Below, piece by piece: positions 1 through 7,305 of a stretch of 36,100 nucleotides of DNA (positions are counted from its first letter, which is position 1; every line of letters begins with the position of its first letter). The stretch comes from Gammaproteobacteria bacterium. Lineage in GTDB: Bacteria; Pseudomonadota; Gammaproteobacteria; Chromatiales; Chromatiaceae. The notes beneath the pieces were generated by a model that had not been told where the DNA came from, searched no databases, and saw only the letters and a list, made by a program, of their open reading frames with translations. The stretch covers positions 1 through 36,100 of the forward strand of contig JAJRUY010000028.1 of NCBI GenBank assembly GCA_024277555.1, in the 5' to 3' direction. Both the position numbers and the translations under genes were made by a program.

Positions 1-504
1 GATATGCAGCGCCTGGCGTTCCTCCAGCCAGCGGGCGAGAAAGCGCAACAGGGCAGGGAGGCGCACATAGCCAGTGCGGCGCTGGAGAAATCCTCCCAGT
101 GGAGCCTGTACCGGCTGGGGTGGTTCGTTTGGAGGGAAGCTCTCGCCCAGCAGATCTGCTATTTGTTCCTGTTCCGGCAGCCTGGCGTAAAATCGGTGTT
201 GTTCCTGGCTGTGGAACAGGCGCAGCATGTCCAGCCATTGCAGGATTGGTTCTTTTGCCTGCTGTGCCAGCCGAGTGTACGTCGTTTCAACGCACTCCAG
301 CCAGTCGTGGATCTGCGGCGCGTGGTTGAAGCGCTTTCCGGCAAGCGGGTTGATGACGCCGGCAGCGACCATGGAAGAGGAGCTGGCATGCCCGTCGTCC
401 AGTACCAGCACCTTTTTGCCGAGATTGATCAGACGCCAAGCCAGCAAGCTGCCTGCCAGTCCCTGGCCCACAATCAGATAATCGTAAATCTTGTTCTCAG
501 GCAC
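1..504 (-). CDS. FAD-dependent oxidoreductase, DAO family (5' part, cut by window edge)
   Basis: The minus-strand frame is open from a GTG at 504 to the window edge, giving the first 168 codons of a longer protein. The N-terminus carries a Rossmann-type dinucleotide motif (YDYLIVGQGLAGS, residues 7-19), followed by a basic-hydrophobic strand (KKVLVLDD) that ends in acidic residues. A segment AAGVINPLAGKRF follows, typical of D-amino-acid-oxidase-like flavoproteins. I infer an FAD-binding oxidoreductase; the substrate cannot be told from this part. The GTG is preceded by GGAAG at short spacing. The divergent transporter gene begins only 51 bp away, so any promoters for the two genes would have to share or overlap that short gap. 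The C-terminal substrate domain is outside the window. Confidence 0.75.
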   Translation of the reverse strand, partial: MPENKIYDYLIVGQGLAGSLLAWRLINLGKKVLVLDDGHASSSSMVAAGVINPLAGKRFNHAPQIHDWLECVETTYTRLAQQAKEPILQWLDMLRLFHSQEQHRFYARLPEQEQIADLLGESFPPNEPPQPVQAPLGGFLQRRTGYVRLPALLRFLARWLEERQALHI

Positions 505-555
505 TATACTTCCGGCTTGATAATCAATAATCAATAACGAAACAGCAAAATCACC

Positions 556-1896
556 ATGAGCTATCGTACCCGCCCACTGGATCAAAAAGGCATGCCTGCC
601 GGCATTCCCTATATCATCGGCAATGAAGCTGCGGAACGCTTCAGCTTTTATGGCATGCGCACCATTCTGGTGGTGTTCATGACCCAGTATCTCATGGGTG
701 CAAACGGGATGCTGGCGCCAATGAGTGAAGAGGACGCCAAGGGCTGGTATCACCTGTTTGTTTCCGCAGTCTATTTGACTCCCCTGCTGGGCGCAATTCT
801 CGCCGATGTGTGGCTGGGGAAATACCGCACCATCCTGTTTCTTTCCCTGGTGTACTGTGGTGGGCATCTGGCTCTGGCGCTGGATGACACCCAGCTGGGA
901 CTGGCCATTGGTCTGGGGCTGATCGCTCTTGGTGCCGGTGGCATCAAGCCTTGTGTGTCTGCCCATGTGGGTGATCAGTTCGGGCATACCAATCGGGCGT
1001 TGATCAGCCGCACCTTCGGCTGGTTTTACCTGGCGATCAATGCAGGTGCATTTGTCTCCACCCTGCTCACGCCATGGCTACTGAAAAACTACGGCCCTCA
1101 CTGGGCTTTTGGTGTGCCCGGTGTGCTCATGGCTCTTGCCACTCTCATGTTCTGGATGGGGCGCAACAAGTTTGTGCATATACCCCCTGCGGGCAAGGAT
1201 TTTCTTCGGGAAGCGATGTCGCCGCAAAGTTTGCGCATCTTCGGGCGGCTGTTGCTTATTTACCTGTTCATTGCAGTGTTCTGGGCGCTGTTCGATCAGA
1301 CGGGATCTTCCTGGGTGCTCCAGGCTCAGCATATGGATCGGGTGCTGTTTGGGGTGGAATTGCTGCCTTCGCAGATTCAGGCGCTCAATCCTTTGCTCAT
1401 CATCGTGCTGATTCCAGTTTTCAGTTATGTGATCTATCCCGCTCTTGGAAAAATCATGACCCTTACGCCGATGCGCAAGATAGCTATGGGCCTGGTGCTG
1501 GCTGCTGCTGCATTTGCTGTTTCTTCCCTGGCCCAGGAGCGCATAGATGCCGGGGGAACACCTGGCATTTCCTGGCAGCTACTGGCCTATGTATTGCTGA
1601 CCAGTGGTGAGGTAATGGTGTCCATTACCGCCCTGGAATATTCCTACACCCAGGCGCCGCGCACCATGAAGTCCTTTGTCATGGCCCTGTTCATGCTGTC
1701 GGTTTCCCTGGGAAATATCTTCACCAGTGCCGTGAACTTTTTTATTCAGAATGATGATGGCAGCCTGCTTCTCACAGGTGCGGAGTATTTCTGGTTTTTC
1801 ACCGTGTTGATGGCGGTTACTGCGGTGTTGTTTGCCTTGCTTACGCCTTTTATCAAGGACAAAACCATTCTTCAGGAATCGGCAAGGGCAGTCTGA
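556..1896 (+). CDS. POT-family proton-coupled peptide transporter (MFS)
   Basis: This 446-residue, strongly hydrophobic protein fits the proton-dependent oligopeptide transporter (POT/PTR2) family, which imports di- and tripeptides across the inner membrane. The N-terminal helix has the family signature ExxERFxFY (EAAERFSFY, about residues 24-32), used for proton coupling. It is followed by many predicted membrane segments, and an MFS-like basic loop GKYRT lies near residue 92. The length is slightly below that of E. coli Dtp proteins (about 500). No strong Shine-Dalgarno precedes the ATG, but the signature begins about 20 residues in, so this start is sensible. The stop at 1894-1896 lies inside the 3' end of the convergent acyltransferase gene, a 25-bp overlap. 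The exact substrate is inferred from the family only. Confidence 0.85.
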   Translation: MSYRTRPLDQKGMPAGIPYIIGNEAAERFSFYGMRTILVVFMTQYLMGANGMLAPMSEEDAKGWYHLFVSAVYLTPLLGAILADVWLGKYRTILFLSLVYCGGHLALALDDTQLGLAIGLGLIALGAGGIKPCVSAHVGDQFGHTNRALISRTFGWFYLAINAGAFVSTLLTPWLLKNYGPHWAFGVPGVLMALATLMFWMGRNKFVHIPPAGKDFLREAMSPQSLRIFGRLLLIYLFIAVFWALFDQTGSSWVLQAQHMDRVLFGVELLPSQIQALNPLLIIVLIPVFSYVIYPALGKIMTLTPMRKIAMGLVLAAAAFAVSSLAQERIDAGGTPGISWQLLAYVLLTSGEVMVSITALEYSYTQAPRTMKSFVMALFMLSVSLGNIFTSAVNFFIQNDDGSLLLTGAEYFWFFTVLMAVTAVLFALLTPFIKDKTILQESARAV

Positions 1897-2612
1897 ATGG
1901 CGTGGTGAGAAATGTCTGCGAGGCTGCGTCGATCCTGCCCCGAGGAAGGGACTGGATCACAAAAATAAACATGAACCTCACTCTCCCTGCGAGCCAGTAT
2001 GCCGAACAGGATGGCAAGGAAGCTGTGCCCTTTGGTGTAGGGTATATATGTGTCCGGCCTTCCCTTGTAGGTATAGCGTAACGCAATGGGGATGACCGGG
2101 CTGCGGGTATCGATAGCGGCCCCGAAAAGCCGTGGGAAAAAGCGCCGCAGCTTGCTGCCGTCTGAGGTTGTCCCTTCGGGAAAGATCGCCAGGTTGCGCC
2201 CTTCGAGCAGGCGCTGTGCAATCGCGCCGGATACCTGCTGCGCCTCGTGCTTGCCCCGGCGGATGAATACCGTGCCCGAGGCAACGGCAAACCAGCCGAT
2301 GATCGGCCAGTAGCGAATGCTGTTTTTTGAGAGAAAGGCCGCTCCGGTGAGTGAATTGATGACTAGGATGTCAACCCAGGATACATGATTGGCAACAATC
2401 AGCCCGGGACTTGGTGGTGGCTTACCGTGGCTGATTACCCGTATCCCCATGATCTTCAATGTCCTCTCCGACCAGCGTGAAACCGGCTCGCTTTCAGGAA
2501 GAATTTTTCCATCCGCGAGTCTGGTTTTCTTAATGTTCAGGCTCAACCAGACACCTGCCAGCACATGCAGCAGCAGTAACAATAAACGCCAGGGAATGCG
2601 CAGCAGACTCAT
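1872..2612 (-). CDS. 1-acyl-sn-glycerol-3-phosphate acyltransferase-like protein (PlsC family)
   Basis: This protein of 246 residues from ATG 2612 has the PlsC acyltransferase signatures. The catalytic HxxxxD is present (NHVSWVD, H76 to D81), as is the phosphate-binding block FPEGTTS (residues 144-150). An N-terminal hydrophobic stretch (about residues 5-26) anchors it to the inner membrane. The family transfers acyl chains to lysophosphatidic acid or related lysolipids in phospholipid synthesis. Which substrate this one uses, and whether it is the housekeeping PlsC or a paralogue, is not visible. The frame stays open upstream to a TTG at 2792, adding 60 residues of low-complexity polar sequence. 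I prefer 2612 because family homology and the membrane anchor begin there and the extension would cover the dxs promoter region. Its ribosome binding site is weak. Confidence 0.82.
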   Translation of the reverse strand: MSLLRIPWRLLLLLLHVLAGVWLSLNIKKTRLADGKILPESEPVSRWSERTLKIMGIRVISHGKPPPSPGLIVANHVSWVDILVINSLTGAAFLSKNSIRYWPIIGWFAVASGTVFIRRGKHEAQQVSGAIAQRLLEGRNLAIFPEGTTSDGSKLRRFFPRLFGAAIDTRSPVIPIALRYTYKGRPDTYIPYTKGHSFLAILFGILARRESEVHVYFCDPVPSSGQDRRSLADISHHAIQTALADS

Positions 2613-2767
2613 GCCCGCGCCCGCCTTGCCTGCTCGCAGATGGTAATAAAGATGGTTGTTTCCGGCTTCTGGCGTCGGTTGCTTTTGCTGGTGCGCAATA
2701 GTTGTTGAAGATGCTTCCCGTGTAGTTGCTGCGCCGGTAGTTTTTCGGTCATGGACAGGCTCTAAGC

Positions 2768-2776
2768 TGTTAGAAT
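2768..2776 (+). promoter_or_regulatory. Putative extended -10 promoter for dxs
   Basis: TGTTAGAAT matches the extended -10 consensus (TGnTATAAT) except for one base in the hexamer. It predicts a start near 2783 and a leader of about 27 nt before dxs at 2810. No good -35 sits at 17 bp, which extended -10 promoters tolerate. There is no clear Shine-Dalgarno in the leader. Inference from pattern only. Confidence 0.45.
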
Positions 2777-2809
2777 AAGGGTTTACCCGCAAACGACCTA
2801 TTCTACCTT

Positions 2810-4693
2810 ATGTCCACCAGCAGCGAGCATCAGACATCTTCCTTGTTGCAGCAGATCAATCTGCCGGAAGATTTGCGTCTGCTGGAAGTCGGGCAGCTGG
2901 ATGAGTTGGCTGCCCAGCTGCGCCGGTTTCTGGTGGAGAGCGTTTCCCGTACCGGTGGGCATCTGGCGGCAGGGTTGGGCGTGGTGGAGCTTACCATCGC
3001 GTTGCATTATGTGTTCGATACTCCCCGTGACCGCCTGATCTGGGATGTGGGGCACCAAGCCTATCCCCACAAGATCCTCACCGGCAGGCGTGACAGGATG
3101 TACAGCCTGCGCCAGAAAGATGGCTTGTCTGGCTTTCCCAAACGCACGGAATCGGAATACGATGCATTTGGCGCCGGCCATTCCAGTACCTCCATCGGCG
3201 CCGCTCTGGGCATGGCCATAGCCGCCAAACTGGAAGGTATACAACGCGAACATATCGCCGTGATTGGTGATGGCGCCCTGTCGGCGGGCATGGCGTTTGA
3301 GGCATTGAATCATGCGGGCGCACTGGATATGGACCTGCTGGTGGTGCTCAACGACAATGATATGTCCATCTCCCAGCCTGTTGGAGCGGTGAGCAACTAC
3401 CTGGCACGGGTGTTGTCCAGCCGCTTTTACAACAAGATGCGCGAAGGCGGAAAAAATGTTCTCGGGGCTGTGCCTGGAGTGCTGGATCTTGTGGATCGCT
3501 GGGAAGAACACATGAAAGGGATGCTGATTCCCGGCACTTTGTTCGAAGAACCGGGATTCAACTATATCGGCCCCATTGATGGGCATGACCTGCCGCTGAT
3601 GGTGCAGACCCTGCACAATATGAAGCAGATGCGCGGCCCCCGCTTTCTGCATGTGGTAACGCAGAAAGGCCGGGGTTTTGCGCCGGCGGAAGGCGATCCC
3701 TGCGTATATCATGGTGTTGGCCCTTTCGACCCCGATACCGGGGAACAGGATGGTGCGGGCAGCCCTGGAAGCAAAACCTATACCCAGGTGTTTTCTGACT
3801 GGATTTGTGATTGTGCAGCAGCCGAAGAGCAGCTGGTGGCGATTACTCCGGCCATGTGCGAGGGTTCCGGCCTGGTACGTTTCGCCAACGAGTTTCCCCA
3901 GCGTTATTTCGATGTGGGCATTGCCGAACAGCATGCCCTGACGCTGGCGGCAGGTATGGCCTGTGATGGCCTGAAGCCGGTGGTAGCCATCTATTCCACT
4001 TTTCTGCAACGCGCCTATGATCAGCTGATCCATGACATTGCCTTGCAGAATCTGGATGTTACCCTGGCAGTGGATCGGGCGGGCCTGGTTGGCTCTGATG
4101 GGGCCACCCATGCCGGATCCTTTGATCTGAGTTATGTGCGCTGCATTCCCAATATGGCCATACTGGCGCCTGCGGATGAAATTGAATGCAGACAAATGTT
4201 GCAGACCGCCTGGGCATACAATGGCCCGGCAATGGTGCGCTATCCCAGAGGCTCGGGGCCGGGTTCGAAGCTGGAGTCGGGACTGGAGGTATTGCCCTGG
4301 GGTAAAGGCGAGATTCGCCGTCAGGGGCAGGACATTGCGTTGCTCTGTTTCGGCTCCATACTGTCGGTTGGTCAGGCTGTAGCGGAAGAATTGAATGCCA
4401 CAGTCGCCAACATGCGTTTTGTAAAGCCCCTGGACGCAGAGTTGTTGCGCCAGCTGGCGGCGGAACACCGGCTGCTGGTGACGTTGGAGGAAAACGCCCT
4501 CATGGGTGGTGCGGGATCAGCGGTTTCCGAACAGCTGCATCGGGACGGTCTGAATATGGAGCTGATGCAGTTTGGCCTGCCGGATGACTATCTGGAGCAG
4601 GGCACTCAATCCGAACAGCTGGAAATGGCGGGGTTGACGGCAGAGCAGGTACTGGCGGCGATCAAGGAGCGCATGGGAAAAGAATCCTCCTGA
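2810..4693 (+). CDS. dxs: 1-deoxy-D-xylulose-5-phosphate synthase
   Basis: Dxs condenses pyruvate and glyceraldehyde-3-phosphate to DXP with thiamine diphosphate. This is the entry step of the MEP isoprenoid pathway and also feeds thiamine and pyridoxal synthesis. The protein has 627 residues, full length for the family. Visible landmarks are the N-terminal block IWDVGHQAYPHKILTGR (residues 77-93), the ThDP/Mg site GDGALSAG (153-160) with the following NDND (181-184), and the transketolase pyrimidine-domain segment DRAGLVGSDGATHAG (about 421-435). Isoprenoid supply includes undecaprenyl phosphate, the lipid carrier used by MraY in the dcw cluster of this window. The gene is monocistronic here: divergent from the acyltransferase, and closed by a hairpin terminator shared with the convergent phosphoribulokinase gene. 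Confidence 0.97.
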   Translation: MSTSSEHQTSSLLQQINLPEDLRLLEVGQLDELAAQLRRFLVESVSRTGGHLAAGLGVVELTIALHYVFDTPRDRLIWDVGHQAYPHKILTGRRDRMYSLRQKDGLSGFPKRTESEYDAFGAGHSSTSIGAALGMAIAAKLEGIQREHIAVIGDGALSAGMAFEALNHAGALDMDLLVVLNDNDMSISQPVGAVSNYLARVLSSRFYNKMREGGKNVLGAVPGVLDLVDRWEEHMKGMLIPGTLFEEPGFNYIGPIDGHDLPLMVQTLHNMKQMRGPRFLHVVTQKGRGFAPAEGDPCVYHGVGPFDPDTGEQDGAGSPGSKTYTQVFSDWICDCAAAEEQLVAITPAMCEGSGLVRFANEFPQRYFDVGIAEQHALTLAAGMACDGLKPVVAIYSTFLQRAYDQLIHDIALQNLDVTLAVDRAGLVGSDGATHAGSFDLSYVRCIPNMAILAPADEIECRQMLQTAWAYNGPAMVRYPRGSGPGSKLESGLEVLPWGKGEIRRQGQDIALLCFGSILSVGQAVAEELNATVANMRFVKPLDAELLRQLAAEHRLLVTLEENALMGGAGSAVSEQLHRDGLNMELMQFGLPDDYLEQGTQSEQLEMAGLTAEQVLAAIKERMGKESS

Positions 4694-4718
4694 TATTTAC
4701 CCGCCGGGTTCAGGGACA

Positions 4719-4750
4719 AAAAAAGGATGGCATTGGCGCCATCCTTTTTT
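4719..4750. terminator. Bidirectional Rho-independent terminator between dxs and prk
   Basis: The arms AAAAAAGGATGGC (4719-4731) and GCCATCCTTTTTT (4738-4750) are perfectly complementary over 13 bp with a 6-nt loop. The A-run on one side and T-run on the other give a U-tract in either direction. It lies between the convergent dxs stop (4693) and prk stop (4770), so it can terminate both. Confidence 0.9.
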
Positions 4751-4769
4751 CGTTGGGCAGGCGGATAAA

Positions 4770-5645
4770 TCAGCTGCTTTTGCGTGCGTCCATCATCTTG
4801 TCGATGATCGGGCCGAGGATGATTTCCATGGCGAAGCCCATTTTTCCGCCCGGCACCACGATGGTGTTGCGGCGGGACATGAAAGAGTCCGGGATCATGT
4901 TCAGCAGATCCGGAAATCTCACATCGCACTTTTCCGGGTTGGCAAAGCGAATGACCACAAAGCTTTCGTCAGGCGTGGGAATATCCCTGGCAATAAAGGG
5001 GTTTGAGGTGTCAACAGTTGCCACGCGCTGGAAGTTGATGTCGGTGCGGGAGAACTGGGGGGTGATGTAATTGATGTAGTCCGGCATGCGGCGCATGATG
5101 GTCTCGACTGTGGCTTCTGCAGAATAACCGCGTTCCTTGGCGTCACGGTGAATTTTCTGGATCCACTCCAGGTTGACCACCGGAACCACGCCAATGCCAA
5201 GATCAACCTGGCTGGCGACATCGGCTTCGTCGGTGACGACCATGCCATGCAGACCCTCGTAGAACAGCAGATCGGTACCATCGGGGATGTCTTCCCAGGG
5301 AGTGAATTCACCGGGATTGTTGTCACAACCCAGGCGTGCGTTGTGTTCCTCGGCTTCCTCGGTGCTGTGCAGGTAGTAGCGTTTTTGACCGCGACCGGTT
5401 TCGCCATAGACGCGGAACAGCTCTTCAATCTTGTCGAAGAGATTGGCTTCCGGGCCGAAGTGGCTCATGCCCTGGGCAATTTTTTCCCGCATTTGGGCGC
5501 GGTCGTAGCGATGGAAGCTGTCGCCCTCGACGATGGCGGCATTGATGCCCTCGCGGGTGAAGATGTGCTCAAAAGCACGTTTTACGGTAGTGGTTCCGGC
5601 ACCGGATGAACCGGTAACAACGACGACAGGGTGTTTCTTGGACAT
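4770..5645 (-). CDS. prk: Phosphoribulokinase, class I (proteobacterial type)
   Basis: Phosphoribulokinase phosphorylates ribulose-5-phosphate to ribulose-1,5-bisphosphate, the CO2 acceptor of RuBisCO in the Calvin-Benson-Bassham cycle. The 291-residue length and sequence match the class I, octameric proteobacterial enzymes. The Walker A loop is TGSSGAGTTT (11-20). A ribulose-5-phosphate-binding segment EGDSFHRYD (40-48) and the downstream EGLHG (130-134) are present. The ATG follows GGAGG at about 8 nt, a strong ribosome binding site. No RuBisCO genes lie nearby, as is common when prk sits apart from the cbbLS operon. The 183-bp leader contains weak -10-like boxes (TATGAT, TATAGT) and two interleaved 8-bp inverted repeats. 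A CbbR-type regulator is possible, but no site can be assigned. This gene is the main evidence for autotrophy in the organism. Confidence 0.95.
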   Translation of the reverse strand: MSKKHPVVVVTGSSGAGTTTVKRAFEHIFTREGINAAIVEGDSFHRYDRAQMREKIAQGMSHFGPEANLFDKIEELFRVYGETGRGQKRYYLHSTEEAEEHNARLGCDNNPGEFTPWEDIPDGTDLLFYEGLHGMVVTDEADVASQVDLGIGVVPVVNLEWIQKIHRDAKERGYSAEATVETIMRRMPDYINYITPQFSRTDINFQRVATVDTSNPFIARDIPTPDESFVVIRFANPEKCDVRFPDLLNMIPDSFMSRRNTIVVPGGKMGFAMEIILGPIIDKMMDARKSS

Positions 5646-5828
5646 AACTCAGCCTCCGGAAAAGATAATAAAACGGGATAGTTCAAGAGTAAAACCACCT
5701 GCTGTGATGCGGGTAGCTTGACTCTAAAGCCATGTGAGGCATGAACTATATCATAATCCGTTGCTACCCGAATTGTGGTGGTTCGAGAAGTCTGGCCGGG
5801 GAGCCGGAGGGGGAAAACTGGATTCAGG

Positions 5829-7253
5829 TCAAGAGACAAAAAGATCGCTGTTCAGCCACATATGTACAAGGATGCTGGCTCCGTAACCCAGAGCTATGAC
5901 CGGAGTCCATTTCAGATGACCGAAAAAGGTGTATTTTCCCCTTGCCTGCCCCATCAGGGCGACCCCGGCTGCAGATCCGATGGATAATAGTGAGCCGCCC
6001 ACCCCTGCGGTCAGGGTCACCAGCAGCCATTGTCCCGAGGACATGTCCGGCATCATGGTGAGAACGGCAAACATGACGGGAATATTGTCCACGATGGCGG
6101 ACATTACCCCCACTGCCACGTTGGCATATGTGGCGCCCCATTGGCTGTACATGACCTCGGATGCCATGGACAGATAGCCAATAAAACCCAGCCCACCCAC
6201 GCACAGCACCACGCCGTAGAAGAAAAACAGGGTGTCCCATTCCGCCCGCGCCACGCTGCTGAAAATATCGAATGCAATCGGATCACCGATCTGTTCGGCT
6301 GCCTCGGCGGATTGGCGGCTTTCGTTGCGAGTGCGGGATTTCTTCAGGTAGTAACCAAAAAACTGCAGGTAGGCAAGCCCCGTGAGCATGCCGATGACAG
6401 GCGGCAGTTGCAGATAGTTGTGGAACAGCACTGCGGTGGCAATGGTCAGCAGGAACAGCAATACAATGCGCTTGGCGCCGCGCTTGGTGGCGCAGGATTC
6501 TTCTACGGGATCCGGATGAGTTTTTGGCACTGACAGGCTCATGATCGCTGCCGGTATCAGCCAGTTCACCAGGGAAGGAATGAACAGCGCAAAGAACGCC
6601 CAGAAATCAATGCCTCCCTGGGCAGTCTGAATCCCCTTTTGCCACACCATCAGGGTGGTGATGTCGCCAAAAGGACTGAAGGCGCCCCCGGCATTGGCCG
6701 CGATTACGATATTGATGCAGGCCAGAAGAATAAACTTTGTATTGGTTCCCCCCACAGCCATTGCCACTGCACACATCAGCAGTGCGGTGGTAAGGTTGTC
6801 GGCAATGGGGGATATGAAGAACGCCAGCAGGCCCGTGGCCCAGAACAGGGAGCGGAAACTCAGCCCCTTGCGCACCAGCCATACCCGCAGGCTTTCGAAG
6901 ACCAGGCGCTCGTCCATGGCATTAATATAGGTCATGGCTACCAGCAGAAACAGCATCAGTTCCGCATATTCTTCCAGGTTGTGCCGTACCGCATTTTCGA
7001 CTTCGTGATCCAGACCCTGGAACTGGTACACCAGAGCGATCATTGCCCAGATGATTCCCGCCGCCAGCATCACCGGCTTGGATTTGCGCAAATGGGTGAA
7101 TTCTTCCGCCATCACCAGCAGGTAGGCGACGAAAAAAACCCCCAAAGAGGCAAATCCCACCCAGTGGGTGGTCAGGTTGATGAGGATCTCCTCAGTCGCC
7201 AGCACCTGTCCCGGTGCGAAGAGCAGCAAACCGGCTGCAAACAGTTTCAGCAT
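5829..7253 (-). CDS. nhaD: NhaD-type Na+/H+ antiporter
   Basis: This 474-residue polytopic membrane protein of the ArsB/NhaD (IT) superfamily resembles the NhaD antiporters of Vibrio and Halomonas. It exports Na+ (or Li+) in exchange for protons across the inner membrane. It begins with a signal-like hydrophobic segment (residues 1-19, ending LAT). The conserved family blocks FISPIADNLTTALL and ANAGGAFSPFGDITTLMVWQ are visible, carrying the polar residues in membrane segments that are implicated in ion binding. A second FxDNIPVMFAVLTM-like block near the C-terminus (VDNIPVMFAV) is its internal repeat. The gene lies 52 bp downstream of the DUF4139 gene on the same strand and may be co-transcribed with it. 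NhaD is most frequent in marine, halophilic or alkaliphilic bacteria and in sulfur-oxidising symbionts, consistent with the autotrophy marker beside it. Confidence 0.92.
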   Translation of the reverse strand: MLKLFAAGLLLFAPGQVLATEEILINLTTHWVGFASLGVFFVAYLLVMAEEFTHLRKSKPVMLAAGIIWAMIALVYQFQGLDHEVENAVRHNLEEYAELMLFLLVAMTYINAMDERLVFESLRVWLVRKGLSFRSLFWATGLLAFFISPIADNLTTALLMCAVAMAVGGTNTKFILLACINIVIAANAGGAFSPFGDITTLMVWQKGIQTAQGGIDFWAFFALFIPSLVNWLIPAAIMSLSVPKTHPDPVEESCATKRGAKRIVLLFLLTIATAVLFHNYLQLPPVIGMLTGLAYLQFFGYYLKKSRTRNESRQSAEAAEQIGDPIAFDIFSSVARAEWDTLFFFYGVVLCVGGLGFIGYLSMASEVMYSQWGATYANVAVGVMSAIVDNIPVMFAVLTMMPDMSSGQWLLVTLTAGVGGSLLSIGSAAGVALMGQARGKYTFFGHLKWTPVIALGYGASILVHMWLNSDLFVS

Positions 7254-7305
7254 GTGATGTAACCACTTGAATAGTGTTTGGTCTGTTTTCCTGATTATTT
7301 CCGGG

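Noticed and set aside
2798..4468. A 556-codon minus-strand frame opposite dxs, and similarly long frames opposite lpoA, ftsI, murD, ftsA and ftsZ
   Set aside because: All lie exactly antisense to confidently identified genes. Their translations are His/Gln/Arg-rich with no motifs. They arise because the codon bias of the sense genes avoids stops in one antisense frame.
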